Shown in pieces: positions 51,942 through 61,028 of a DNA stretch of 64,000 nucleotides. The translations under genes were made by a program, and so were the position numbers. Every line of letters begins with the position of its first letter. The stretch's first letter is position 1. The notes beneath the pieces are model-generated. The model did not search any database. It was not told the DNA's origin and was given only the letters and a program-made list of their open reading frames with translations. The stretch spans positions 1 through 64,000 of the forward strand of contig JBHJIR010000010.1 of assembly GCA_050043265.1 (NCBI GenBank). The letters are read 5' to 3'. This DNA is from Pelagibius sp050043265. GTDB lineage: Bacteria; Pseudomonadota; Alphaproteobacteria; Kiloniellales; Kiloniellaceae.

Positions 51942-54900
51942 TCAGGCGCGGGCGGCTTCCTCCGCCTCACGGGTCACCGGATGGGCCAGGCGCTGCAGCA
52001 TCTCGCGCGGCACCACCTGCCAGAAGCGGCGCTTCTCCGAACCCCAATCCAGCAGGATCTGCTGGGCGAAGGCCGACTGGGTTTCGCGCCAGTGCTCGCT
52101 GATCAGCTCGCGCAGCTGGGCTTCCCAGTACTCCGTCTCAACGCGCTGATGGATCACGCTGTCGGGGTTGATGCGCTCCGGCACCACGTTCTCGGCGTCG
52201 TAGATGAAGGCCATGCCGCCGGACATGCCGGCCGCGAAGTTGGCGCCGACTGGTCCCAGAATCACCACCGTGCCGCCGGTCATGTACTCGCAGCCGTTGG
52301 AGCCGCAGCCTTCGACCACCGCCACGGCCTCGGAGTTGCGCACGCAGAAGCGCTCGCCGGCCTGGCCGGCGGCGAACAGCTTGCCGGCGGTGGCGCCGTA
52401 CAGCACCGTGTTACCGATGATGGTGTTCTCGTTGCTGGCCAGTGGGCTGGAGGTCAGCGGCCGCACCACGATGGTGCCGCCGGAAAGGCCCTTGCCGACG
52501 TAGTCGTTGGCATCGCCAAAGACTTCCAGCTTCAGGCCCTGCACCGCGAAGGCGCCGAGCGACTGGCCGGCCGAGCCGCGCAACCGCACGGTGATGTGGC
52601 CGGGATTCAGCCCCTTCATGCCGAAGCGCCGGGTGATCATCGACGACAGCTTGGTGCCGATCGCACGGTGGGTGTTGCGGATCGAATACTGCAGCTGCAT
52701 CTTCTCGCCCACCTCGAACAGCGGCTTGGCGTCGGCGATGATCTGGGCGTCCAGCGTCTCCGGCACCTCGTTGCGGCCGATCAGCGTGCAGTAGGTCGGC
52801 AGTTCGCCGGCCTCCGCCTGCACCAGCAACGGGTTGAGGTCCAGGTCGTCGAGATGCGCGGCGCCACGGCTGACCTGCTTCAGCAGGTCGGTGCGGCCGA
52901 TTACCTCGTTCAGGCTGCGCACACCGAGGCGGGCGAGGATCTCGCGCACCTCCTCGGCCATGAAGCTGAACAGGTTGACCACCTTTTCCGGCGTGCCGGT
53001 GAACTTCTTGCGCAGCGCCTCGTCCTGCACGCAGACCCCGACCGGGCAGGTGTTGGAGTGGCACTGGCGCACCATGATGCAGCCCATGGCGACCAGCGAG
53101 GCGGTGCCGATGCCGAATTCCTCGGCGCCTAGGATGGCGGCGATGACCACGTCGCGGCCGGTCTTCAGGCCGCCGTCGGTGCGCAGCGTCACATTGTGGC
53201 GCAGGCGGTTCAGGGTCAGCACCTGGTGCACTTCGGAAAGGCCCATCTCCCAGGGCACGCCGGCAAACTTGATCGAGGTCTGCGGCGAGGCGCCGGTGCC
53301 GCCAACGTTGCCGGAGATCAGGATGACGTCGGCCTTGGCCTTGGCGACACCGGCAGCGATCGTGCCGATGCCCGAGCGCGCGACCAGCTTCACGCAGACT
53401 TTTGCGTCCGGATTGATCTGCTTCAGGTCGTAGATCAGCTGCGCCAGGTCTTCGATCGAATAGATGTCGTGGTGGGGTGGCGGCGAGATAAGCATGACGC
53501 CAGGCGTCGAATGACGCAGCTTGGCGATCATCTCGGTCACCGTGAAGCCGGGCAATGGACCGCCTTCGCCGGGCTTGGCGCCCTGGGCTACCTTGATCTC
53601 GATCTCGCGGCACTGGTTCAGGTATTCCGCCGTCACGCCGAAGCGGCCCGAGGCAACCTGCTTGATGGCCGAGTTCTCGTTGTCGCCATTCGCATGGGGG
53701 GTGAAGCGCGCCGGATCTTCGCCGCCCTCGCCGGAATCGGACTTGGCACCGATACGGTTCATCGCGATGTTGAGCGTGCCGTGCGCCTCCGGCGACAGCG
53801 CGCCCAGCGACATGCCCGGCGTGACGAAGCGCTTGCGCAGAGCGGTAATCGACTCGACCTCTTCGATCGCCACTGCTTCGATGGCGTCGACCTTGAAGTC
53901 CAGCAGATCGCGCAGGTTGCTCGGCGGCTGGCTGTGCACCGCCTCGGAGAACTTGCGGTAGGTGGTGTAGGAATCCGTCGCCACCGCGTGCTGTAGCGTG
54001 TGAATCAGCCCGGCTTCCCAGGCGTGGCTCTCGCCGCCGCGGCGATAGCGGTAGAAGCCGCCGACCGGCAGGGCGACGAAGTCCTCGCTCCAGGCGCGTT
54101 CATGCAGCGCCAGCACCTTTTCCTGAATACCCATCAGGTCGATGCCCGACAGGCGGCTCGGCATGGCCATAAAGAATTCGTCGACCAGGGTCCGCGACAG
54201 GCCGACCGCCTCGAAGTTGCAGCCGCCGCGGTAGGAGGAGATTACCGCGATACCCATCTTGGACATGATCTTCAGGAGGCCGTCATCGACCGCCTTGATG
54301 TAGCGCTGCACGCAATCTTCCAGCGTGTGGTCGCCGAACAGGCCCCGGCGATGGCGTTCGGCAATCGACTCCTGCGCCAGGTAGGCGTTCACCGTCGTCG
54401 CGCCGACGCCGCTCAGCACGGCGAAGTAGTGCGTATCGAGGCATTCGCCGGAGCGCACGTTCAAGGACACGAAAGTGCGCAGCTTCTGGCGCACAAGATG
54501 GGTGTGCACGGCGCCGGTGGCGAGGATCATCGGAACGGCGACGCGCTCGGCACCCAGCGTTTCGTCGCTCAGCACCACGTGCTCGCAGCCTTCGCGAACG
54601 GCGTTCTCGGCCTCCTGGCGGATGCGGTCCAGCGCCTCGGCCAGCGCCGACTCGCCGCCGTCGGGCGCAAAAGTGCAGTCGATCTGCGATACGGTCTCGC
54701 CCATATGGGTGACCATCGCCTCGAATTCCGCATTGGACAGTACCGGCGAGTCGAGTTGCAGCAGGCGCAGCTGCGCCTCGTCCTCATCCAGAATATTGCC
54801 GAGGTTGCCCAGACGCGTCTTCAGGGTCATCACCTGGCGTTCGCGCAGGGAGTCGATCGGTGGGTTGGTAACCTGGCTGAAGTTCTGGCGGAAGAAGTGA

Positions 54901-56531
54901 TGCATGCCACGGTAGCGGTCCGACAGCACAGCAAGGGGCGTATCATCGCCCATCGAGCCAAGGGCTTCCTTGGCCTCCTCGACCATCGGATGGAGGATCA
55001 GTTCCAAATCTTCCATGGTCAGGCCGTAGTTCAACTGGCGGCGGCGCAGGGCATCGCCTTCCCAGCGCGACGGCTCGCCATGATCAGGGCGCAGCAGGTC
55101 GTCGATCGAGGTGACGTTGACGATCCATTCGCCGAAGGGCTTCTGGGCGGCGAGGTAATCCTTGATCTCACGGTCGTGGTAGAGCTTGCCCTCGTGCAGG
55201 TCGACGGCGAGCATCTGGCCCGGGCCGAGACGGCCCTTTTCGATGATGTTCTGCTCGTCGATGCGCACCATGCCGGTCTCGGAGCCGGCGAACAGCAGGC
55301 CGTCCTTCGTGATGGTGTAGCGCAGCGGGCGCAGGCCGTTGCGGTCGAGCCCGGCCACCGCCCCGCGCCCACCGACTACGCAGACCGCGGCGGGGCCGTC
55401 CCACGGCTCCATCACCGCGTTGCAGTAGCTGTAGAGGTCGCGGTGGGATTCCGGCATCGAGGGGTCCTGGCCCCAGGCCTCCGGGATCAGCATGGTCTTG
55501 ACCATCGGCAGGTCGCGCCCGGCGCGGACCATCAGCTCGGCGACCGCGTCGAGCGCGGCGGAGTCCGACAGGCCGGCGGAGATCACCGGCTTCAAGTCCT
55601 CGACGTGATCGGCGAAGGTTTCCGAGGCCATCCGGCACTCGTGCGCCTGCATCCAGTTCACGTTGCCCTTCAGGGTATTGATCTCGCCGTTGTGGGCGAT
55701 GATCCGGAAAGGCTGCGCCAGGCGCCAGGTCGGGAAGGTGTTGGTCGAATAGCGCTGGTGGAAGATGACGAAGTTGGACGAGAAGCGATCGTCCAGCAGG
55801 TCAGGATAGAAGGTCGATAGCTGTTCGGCCAGGAACATGCCCTTGTAGATGATCGAGCGGCAAGACAGCGAACAGATATAGAAGTCCTGAATCGACTCCA
55901 ACTCGGCCGCCTTTTCGATTCGGCGGCGGATGATGTAGAGGTCGATCTCGAACTGCGCGTTGGGAATGCCGCGCGCGTTGGCGATCATCACCTGTTCGAT
56001 CTCGGGGCGTGTCACATTGGCCTTCTCGCCGACAATGTCGGTGTTCACCGGCACCTGGCGCCAACCGTAAATACGATAACCGAAGTTGAGGATCTCGCGC
56101 TCGACCAGCACGCGGCAACGCTCCTGCGCGCCGAAGTCGGTGCGCGGCAGGAACACCATACCGACCGCCAGGGTTTCGTTACCCGGCTCGTGGCCGGTGC
56201 GCGAGACGTGTTCACGGAAGAAGTCCTGCGGGATCTGCAGGTGTATGCCGGCACCGTCGCCGGTCTTGCCGTCGGCATCGACCGCGCCGCGGTGCCACAC
56301 CGCCTTCAGCGCCTCGATGCCGGCGACCACCACGTCGCGGCGCGGCGTGCCGTCCAGCGAGGCGACCAGGCCGACGCCGCAGGCATCGTGCTCGTCGGCC
56401 GGGTCATAGAGACCCTGGCTGGAGAGCCTTTGCGCATTGCGCTTCCAGGCGGCGACGAAGTCCTCGCCCGGGTCCCGGCCGGACGTGCCGGCAGACGCGC
56501 CGGCGAGCGGTAGAGAGCGTTGTTCCGTCAT
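51942..56531 (-). CDS. gltB: Glutamate synthase (NADPH) large subunit
   Basis: GltB turns glutamine and 2-oxoglutarate into two glutamates. The 1529-residue protein begins with a propeptide of about 50 residues before the nucleophile Cys51 (D-E-H-D-A-C-G-V-G), the class II amidotransferase domain, a central FMN-binding synthase domain (K-P-G-E-G-G-P-L-P-G, S-G-N-V-G-G-T-G-A-S-P) and the 3Fe-4S motif M-V-R-Q-C-H-S-N-T-C-P-V-G-V-C. The C-terminal beta-helix has G-S-N-G-C-E-Y-M-T-G-G. The start at 56531 has GGAG. gltD is upstream by 17 bp. All key residues are present. Confidence 0.97.
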   Translation of the reverse strand: MTEQRSLPLAGASAGTSGRDPGEDFVAAWKRNAQRLSSQGLYDPADEHDACGVGLVASLDGTPRRDVVVAGIEALKAVWHRGAVDADGKTGDGAGIHLQIPQDFFREHVSRTGHEPGNETLAVGMVFLPRTDFGAQERCRVLVEREILNFGYRIYGWRQVPVNTDIVGEKANVTRPEIEQVMIANARGIPNAQFEIDLYIIRRRIEKAAELESIQDFYICSLSCRSIIYKGMFLAEQLSTFYPDLLDDRFSSNFVIFHQRYSTNTFPTWRLAQPFRIIAHNGEINTLKGNVNWMQAHECRMASETFADHVEDLKPVISAGLSDSAALDAVAELMVRAGRDLPMVKTMLIPEAWGQDPSMPESHRDLYSYCNAVMEPWDGPAAVCVVGGRGAVAGLDRNGLRPLRYTITKDGLLFAGSETGMVRIDEQNIIEKGRLGPGQMLAVDLHEGKLYHDREIKDYLAAQKPFGEWIVNVTSIDDLLRPDHGEPSRWEGDALRRRQLNYGLTMEDLELILHPMVEEAKEALGSMGDDTPLAVLSDRYRGMHHFFRQNFSQVTNPPIDSLRERQVMTLKTRLGNLGNILDEDEAQLRLLQLDSPVLSNAEFEAMVTHMGETVSQIDCTFAPDGGESALAEALDRIRQEAENAVREGCEHVVLSDETLGAERVAVPMILATGAVHTHLVRQKLRTFVSLNVRSGECLDTHYFAVLSGVGATTVNAYLAQESIAERHRRGLFGDHTLEDCVQRYIKAVDDGLLKIMSKMGIAVISSYRGGCNFEAVGLSRTLVDEFFMAMPSRLSGIDLMGIQEKVLALHERAWSEDFVALPVGGFYRYRRGGESHAWEAGLIHTLQHAVATDSYTTYRKFSEAVHSQPPSNLRDLLDFKVDAIEAVAIEEVESITALRKRFVTPGMSLGALSPEAHGTLNIAMNRIGAKSDSGEGGEDPARFTPHANGDNENSAIKQVASGRFGVTAEYLNQCREIEIKVAQGAKPGEGGPLPGFTVTEMIAKLRHSTPGVMLISPPPHHDIYSIEDLAQLIYDLKQINPDAKVCVKLVARSGIGTIAAGVAKAKADVILISGNVGGTGASPQTSIKFAGVPWEMGLSEVHQVLTLNRLRHNVTLRTDGGLKTGRDVVIAAILGAEEFGIGTASLVAMGCIMVRQCHSNTCPVGVCVQDEALRKKFTGTPEKVVNLFSFMAEEVREILARLGVRSLNEVIGRTDLLKQVSRGAAHLDDLDLNPLLVQAEAGELPTYCTLIGRNEVPETLDAQIIADAKPLFEVGEKMQLQYSIRNTHRAIGTKLSSMITRRFGMKGLNPGHITVRLRGSAGQSLGAFAVQGLKLEVFGDANDYVGKGLSGGTIVVRPLTSSPLASNENTIIGNTVLYGATAGKLFAAGQAGERFCVRNSEAVAVVEGCGSNGCEYMTGGTVVILGPVGANFAAGMSGGMAFIYDAENVVPERINPDSVIHQRVETEYWEAQLRELISEHWRETQSAFAQQILLDWGSEKRRFWQVVPREMLQRLAHPVTREAEEAARA

Positions 56532-56548
56532 GATCTTCTCCCCCGGCC

Positions 56549-57991
56549 CTACTCGGCCGCCACGGCGGCGGCGCCCGCCTTGGCCTGGATGTGCTTGTGA
56601 ATTTCCTCTGCCGCGTCGCGCCCGTCGCGTACCGCCCACACCACCAGCGAGGCGCCGCGGACGATGTCGCCGACCGCGAAGACGCCGTCCAGCGAGGTCA
56701 TCTTGGTCTTGAAATCGGCGGTGACGGTGCCCCAGCGGGTAACCTCCAGCCCTTCGGTGTCGAACAGCTTGGGCAGATCTTCCGGGTCGAAGCCCAGCGC
56801 CTTGATCACCATGTCGGCCTCCAGCGTGAAGTGCGACCCTTCGATGATCTGCGGCGTCTGGCGGCCGGTGGCGTCTGGCATGCCGAGGTGAACGCGCTGG
56901 GCGCGCACCGCCTGCACCACATCGTCGCCGAGGAAAGCCTCCGGCGCCGACAGCCAGACGAACTCGACGCCTTCCTCCTCGGCATTGGCGACCTCGCGCT
57001 GCGAGCCCGGCATGTTCTTGCGGTCACGGCGGTAGAGGCAGCGCACCGCCTTGGCCCCCTGGCGCACCGCGGTGCGCACACAGTCCATCGCGGTGTCGCC
57101 ACCGCCGATCACCACCACCGCCTTGCCGTTGGCGTCGAGGGTGCCGTCGTCGAAGGCCGGCACATCGTCGCCCAGGCCCTTGCGGTTGGAGGCGGTGAGG
57201 AAGTCCATGGCTGGGAAGATGTTGCCCAGGCCGACGCCCGGCACCTTGATGTCGCGCGCCTTGTAGACGCCCGTGGCGATCAGCACGGCGTCGTGGCGCT
57301 CGCGCAGGGTGGCGAAGCTCTCGGCGCTGCCGATGTCGCAGTTGAGGTGGTACTGCACGCCGCCCTCGGCCAGCAGTTCGGCGCGCCGGCCGACAACTTC
57401 CTTCTCCAGCTTGAAGTTGGGGATGCCGTAGATCATCAGGCCGCCAACACGGTCGTAGCGGTCGTAAACGTGGACCTGGTAACCCTTGCGGCGCAGCTGC
57501 TCGGCGGCGGCGAGGCCACCGGGCCCGGCGCCGATGATGCCGACCGACTGGGCGCGTTCGCTCACCGGCTTCACCGGCTTCACCCAACCCTTTTCCCAGG
57601 CGGTGTCGGTGATGTATTTCTCGACCGAGCCGATGGTGACCGTGCCGTGGCCGGCCTGCTCGATCACGCAGTTGCCTTCGCACAGCCGGTCCTGCGGGCA
57701 GATACGCCCGCAGATCTCCGGAAAGTTGTTGGTCGACTGCGACATCTCATAGGCTTCCTGCAGACGGCCCTCGGCGGTCAGCATCAGCCAGTCGGGGATG
57801 TTGTTGTGCAGCGGACAGTGCACCTGGCAGAACGGCACACCGCACTGCGAGCAGCGCCCGGCCTGGTCGGTTGCCGCGGCGGGATCGTATTCGTCGTAGA
57901 TTTCGTCGAAGTCGCGGCGGCGCACCTCGGCACTGCGCTTGTCCGGCATGGCGCGCGCAAGCTTTACGAATTTCAACATCCGGCTGGCCAT
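56549..57991 (-). CDS. gltD: Glutamate synthase (NADPH) small subunit
   Basis: GltD carries FAD and NADPH sites and passes electrons to GltB through 4Fe-4S clusters. The 480-residue protein has the N-terminal cysteine clusters C-S-Q-C-G-V-P-F-C-Q-V-H-C-P and C-G-R-I-C-P-Q-D-R-L-C-E-G-N-C, the FAD motif G-A-G-P-G-G-L-A-A-A and NADPH motif G-G-G-D-T-A-M-D-C. The ATG at 57991 is preferred; a GTG at 58027 is possible. gltD precedes gltB, the reverse of the E. coli gltB-gltD order. Its promoter region (57992-58396) is shared with uppP and holds palindromes. Confidence 0.96.
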   Translation of the reverse strand: MASRMLKFVKLARAMPDKRSAEVRRRDFDEIYDEYDPAAATDQAGRCSQCGVPFCQVHCPLHNNIPDWLMLTAEGRLQEAYEMSQSTNNFPEICGRICPQDRLCEGNCVIEQAGHGTVTIGSVEKYITDTAWEKGWVKPVKPVSERAQSVGIIGAGPGGLAAAEQLRRKGYQVHVYDRYDRVGGLMIYGIPNFKLEKEVVGRRAELLAEGGVQYHLNCDIGSAESFATLRERHDAVLIATGVYKARDIKVPGVGLGNIFPAMDFLTASNRKGLGDDVPAFDDGTLDANGKAVVVIGGGDTAMDCVRTAVRQGAKAVRCLYRRDRKNMPGSQREVANAEEEGVEFVWLSAPEAFLGDDVVQAVRAQRVHLGMPDATGRQTPQIIEGSHFTLEADMVIKALGFDPEDLPKLFDTEGLEVTRWGTVTADFKTKMTSLDGVFAVGDIVRGASLVVWAVRDGRDAAEEIHKHIQAKAGAAAVAAE

Positions 57992-58049
57992 AGGCTCGTT
58001 CCCCAAAATCTCCGACCCAATCGTCACCCCGTCTTGGCCGCTCCCTTTT

Positions 58050-58066
58050 TTGGCACGCCGGTTGCC
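58050..58066 (+). promoter_or_regulatory. Sigma-54-type promoter sequence
   Basis: TTGGCACGCCGGTTGCC matches the -24/-12 consensus TGGCAC-N5-TTGC exactly, with GG and GC ten bases apart. It faces right, toward uppP (331 bp away), and not toward gltD. It could be a chance match in GC-rich DNA. Confidence 0.35.
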
Positions 58067-58211
58067 CCTCGGGGGCGGCGGGTGTCGGAAGCAGGCGACG
58101 GTTGTTGCCCCGCCGCCGTCTGCATCCGCGCCTTGCAGCAGGGCGCGGATCGCGATTGCGGGCGTCCGTCTATAGACGAAGAAACCGCAGCTTGCGAGGG
58201 GAAAATATCAA

Positions 58212-58234
58212 GTAGGTCAGTATTTATGACCTAC
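58212..58234. promoter_or_regulatory. Perfect 8-bp inverted repeat (GTAGGTCA-N7-TGACCTAC)
   Basis: GTAGGTCA (58212-58219) and TGACCTAC (58227-58234) are exact complements around a 7-base A/T-rich spacer. The site is about 220 bp upstream of gltD and 160 bp upstream of uppP. The regulator is unknown. Confidence 0.5.
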
Positions 58235-58396
58235 GCGCTGCATCAGAATGGCAGCTTAGCGCGATTTGCGCCTATTCGCGAGGGATTTCGTTAAAAATAG
58301 TTCCGAAACAGGACTAATTTGCCGCATGGGAACGTTAACCAAGGGGTGCTATAAGCCGCGTCGCCGGTCCACCCGCTGCTAATTCGGAACCGCCTC

Positions 58397-59233
58397 TTGT
58401 CGCTCTTGCATGTTGTCATCCTGGCCATCGTCCAGGGCATCACCGAATTTCTGCCGATCTCCTCTTCGGGCCATCTGGTGCTGACCTGGAAGGCCTTCGA
58501 CGCCTTGCAAATGGCCGGAATCGAACAGGCCGAAACCGACCGCCTGACCCTGGATATCGGCGTCCACGTCGGCACCTTGGCCGCCGTCTGTCTCTACGCC
58601 TGGCGGGAAGTCGGCCAGATGGCCGGCGGCATGGCCCGCCTGATGATCGGCCGCTGGACGCCGGGCGCCCGCCTCGCCGCGCTGCTGGTGGTCGGCACGC
58701 TGCCACTGGTCGTCGTTGGCGGCCTGCTGAAAGACGACGTGACGGCCCACCTGCGCGACACCACCCTCGTCGCCTGGGCGACCATCGGCTTCGGCATTCT
58801 GCTGTACATTGCCGACCGCAGCACGCTGACCTTCCGGCGCATCGAACACATGACCTTCGCCGCCGGCTTCCTGATCGGCCTGGCGCAGGTGCTGGCTCTG
58901 CTCCCCGGTACCAGCCGCTCCGGCATCACCATGACGGCGGCCCGCTTCCTCGGCTTCGAACGGGTCGAGGCGGCACGCTTCTCGCTGCTGCTGGCCATCC
59001 CGGCGATCCTCGGCGCCGGCGCCCTGGCGGGCTACGACCTCTATAAGAGCGGCAACATGGTGCTCGGCTACGAAGTTGTCGTCGGCGCCGTGGTGTCCTT
59101 CGCGGTAGCGCTGCTGGCCATCGTGCTGATGATTGGCTGGCTGCGCCGGGCGTCCTTCACGCCCTTCGTGATCTACCGCATCCTGCTCGGCGCGGCCCTT
59201 CTCTGGTGGGTCTACGGCGGTACGGCCGCCTAA
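58397..59233 (+). CDS. uppP: Undecaprenyl-diphosphate phosphatase
   Basis: UppP removes a phosphate from undecaprenyl diphosphate so the lipid carrier can be reused for peptidoglycan and O-antigen. The 278-residue membrane protein has both family motifs: E-F-L-P-I-S-S-S-G-H-L near the start and L-P-G-T-S-R-S-G-I-T-M in the second half, with about 8 membrane segments. The start is TTG, and the N-terminus fits family members. Its 3' end, from W-V-Y-G-G-T-A-A to the stop, is copied in tandem downstream. Confidence 0.93.
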   Translation: MSLLHVVILAIVQGITEFLPISSSGHLVLTWKAFDALQMAGIEQAETDRLTLDIGVHVGTLAAVCLYAWREVGQMAGGMARLMIGRWTPGARLAALLVVGTLPLVVVGGLLKDDVTAHLRDTTLVAWATIGFGILLYIADRSTLTFRRIEHMTFAAGFLIGLAQVLALLPGTSRSGITMTAARFLGFERVEAARFSLLLAIPAILGAGALAGYDLYKSGNMVLGYEVVVGAVVSFAVALLAIVLMIGWLRRASFTPFVIYRILLGAALLWWVYGGTAA

Positions 59234-59261
59234 CGGGTGGGTCTACAGCGGCGCGGCCGCC
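59205..59261 (+). repeat. 26-bp near-tandem duplication at the uppP 3' end
   Basis: Bases 59205-59230 and 59236-59261 match at 23 of 26 positions with 5 bp between. The first copy encodes the final W-V-Y-G-G-T-A-A, and the stop TAA follows. The second copy lies beyond the stop. Confidence 0.75.
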
Positions 59262-59272
59262 GAAGCGGCGGC

Positions 59273-60232
59273 TCAGGCCGGATCGCGGCTGCCGAAACGG
59301 CCCCCGAAACGACCGCCATCGCGGTAGCGTTCCAGATAGCCGGGGATCACCGCCTCCGGCGCCGTCGCCTCGATCCCAAGGTCCTTCAAGGTCAGTGCCC
59401 CTGGCGAGACCACGTTGTCGTGGCGCAGCAGGGTCACCTGGTCTCGGGTCAGCGGCGGCACCGGCAACCATTCCAGGAAGGCCGCCTGCAGTTTCGCCAG
59501 GGCGAAGGGCAGGCTGACCAGCTTGCGCCTCTTGCCGATCGTCTTCAGCAGCAGTTCCATCAGCGCCTTGAAGCTGTAGACCTTGGGCCCGCCCAGTTCA
59601 TAGATCTTGCCGCGGCAGGCGGGGTCGTCCAGCGCCTTGACCACCGCCTGGGCGACGTCGCCGACATAGACCGGCTGGAACCGGGTCTTACCGCCGCCGA
59701 TCAGCGGCAGCGCCGGGGAAAACCGCGCCATCTCGGCGAAACGGTTGAAAAAGCCGTCTTCCGGGCCGAACACCACGCTGGGCCTGAGAATGGTGGCACC
59801 TGGGAAAGCCGCCCGCACCGCCGCCTCGCCCTGGCCCTTGGAGCGGGCATAGGCCGCCGGGGCCTCCGGCGACGCGCCAATGGCCGAGATGTGCACCAGC
59901 GCGCTGACGCCGGCCTCGGCTGCGGCCTCGGCGATGGCCTTCGCCCCCGCGGCCTGCACCGCCTGGAAGCGCTGGCGTCCGCCCTCGAAGAGGATGCCGA
60001 CCAGGTTGATCACCGCATCGGCGCCGGAAACCGCTACGGCAACCGCCGCGGGGTCCTGCACAGGGACGCAGAGCGGCACGATCTGGCCGATATCGCCCAG
60101 CGGCTTCAGGAACTTGGCTCGGCCCGGGTGGCGCACGGCGACGCGGACGGTCCAGCCGTCTCGCGCCAGGCGCTGCACTACATAGCGGCCGAGAAAACCG
60201 GAGCCGCCGAAAACCGTCACGATGCCGCTCAT
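59273..60232 (-). CDS. NDUFA9-like NAD(P)-binding protein (complex I assembly/epimerase family)
   Basis: The 319-residue protein has the atypical SDR motif V-T-V-F-G-G-S-G-F-L-G-R-Y-V-V-Q-R-L and N-L-V-G-I-L, as in the family that includes mitochondrial NDUFA9. In bacteria it is regularly found beside uppP, and it may help quinone or complex I function; this is inference. The start at 60232 is the conserved N-terminus. Its tail has a Gly/Arg/Phe repeat (G-G-R-F-G-G-R-F-G). It converges on uppP. Confidence 0.88.
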   Translation of the reverse strand: MSGIVTVFGGSGFLGRYVVQRLARDGWTVRVAVRHPGRAKFLKPLGDIGQIVPLCVPVQDPAAVAVAVSGADAVINLVGILFEGGRQRFQAVQAAGAKAIAEAAAEAGVSALVHISAIGASPEAPAAYARSKGQGEAAVRAAFPGATILRPSVVFGPEDGFFNRFAEMARFSPALPLIGGGKTRFQPVYVGDVAQAVVKALDDPACRGKIYELGGPKVYSFKALMELLLKTIGKRRKLVSLPFALAKLQAAFLEWLPVPPLTRDQVTLLRHDNVVSPGALTLKDLGIEATAPEAVIPGYLERYRDGGRFGGRFGSRDPA

Positions 60233-60407
60233 GCCATTAATCCCATCAGATGCCAGGAAAGCCCCGGCCGGATAAGCCTGGGCGATATATACAAAGCCTG
60301 GGTTCAAGTTGACAGCCTCAATTGACCGCCTATCTTGGGCGGCACCCCGTTCCGGCAGTTCCCGGCCGGCGGCACATTCCCTTTGATTCTTATGACCGGA
60401 ACACCGC

Positions 60408-61028
60408 GTGGCTTCTCCTGAAATTCACCTGCACAAAGGCGACCTGCCGGATGGGCTCAGCCTGGGCACGGCCATCGCCATCGACAGCGAGACCATGGGC
60501 CTGGACCTGTCCCGCGACCGCCTGTGCCTGCTGCAGCTTTCCGCCGGCGACGGCGTCTGCCACCTGGTGCAGTTCGCCAAAGGCACATATGACGCGCCCA
60601 ATCTGAAGGCGGTGCTGGCCGATCCCGGGATCACCAAGCTGTTCCACTTCGCCCGCTTCGACCTGGCGGCGATCCGGCGCTATCTGGGGGTGGATTGCAC
60701 CCCGGTCTATTGCACCAAGATCGCCTCCAAGCTGATCCGCACCTATACCGATCGCCACGGCCTGAAGGATCTCTGCCGCGAGCTGCTGGGGGTCGAGTTG
60801 TCCAAGCAGCAGCAGTCGTCGGACTGGGGCGCCGCGGATCTGACTCCGGAACAACTCGCCTATGCCGCCTCCGACGTCTTGTATCTGCACGCCTTGCGCG
60901 CCAAGTTGGATGTGATGCTGGCGCGTGAGGGGCGTGACGGGCTCGCCAAGGCCTGCTTCGACTTCCTGCCCGCGCGTGCCGCCCTCGACATCGCCGGTTG
61001 GGACGAAATCGACATTTTCGCCCACTAA
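60408..61028 (+). CDS. rnd: Ribonuclease D-type 3'-5' exonuclease (short form)
   Basis: The 206-residue protein is a DEDDy exonuclease: Asp and Glu in A-I-D-S-E-T-M-G-L, Asp in F-H-F-A-R-F-D-L, and Tyr/Asp in Y-A-A-S-D-V-L-Y-L. It trims 3' ends of tRNA and other RNA. It lacks the HRDC domains of the 375-residue E. coli RNase D, as is usual for the short alphaproteobacterial form. The start is GTG. It lies before kdsD-lptC-lptA in many alphaproteobacteria. Confidence 0.9.
   Translation: MASPEIHLHKGDLPDGLSLGTAIAIDSETMGLDLSRDRLCLLQLSAGDGVCHLVQFAKGTYDAPNLKAVLADPGITKLFHFARFDLAAIRRYLGVDCTPVYCTKIASKLIRTYTDRHGLKDLCRELLGVELSKQQQSSDWGAADLTPEQLAYAASDVLYLHALRAKLDVMLAREGRDGLAKACFDFLPARAALDIAGWDEIDIFAH

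Larger units (their letters stand above)
57992..58396. other. 405-bp divergent region between gltD and uppP
   Basis: It contains the sigma-54-like sequence at 58050-58066, a 12-bp perfect palindrome (CGTCTATAGACG, 58167-58178), the inverted repeat at 58212-58234, and an A/T-rich part near 58280-58320. No small gene or RNA was confirmed. It is a likely control region for nitrogen assimilation on one side and a cell-wall lipid enzyme on the other. Confidence 0.5.

Noticed and set aside
54000..55820. Long open frame (about 600 codons) on the plus strand
   Set aside because: It lies fully antisense to gltB, and its composition (Gln/Arg/Ala/His-rich) is that of a shadow frame in GC-rich DNA.
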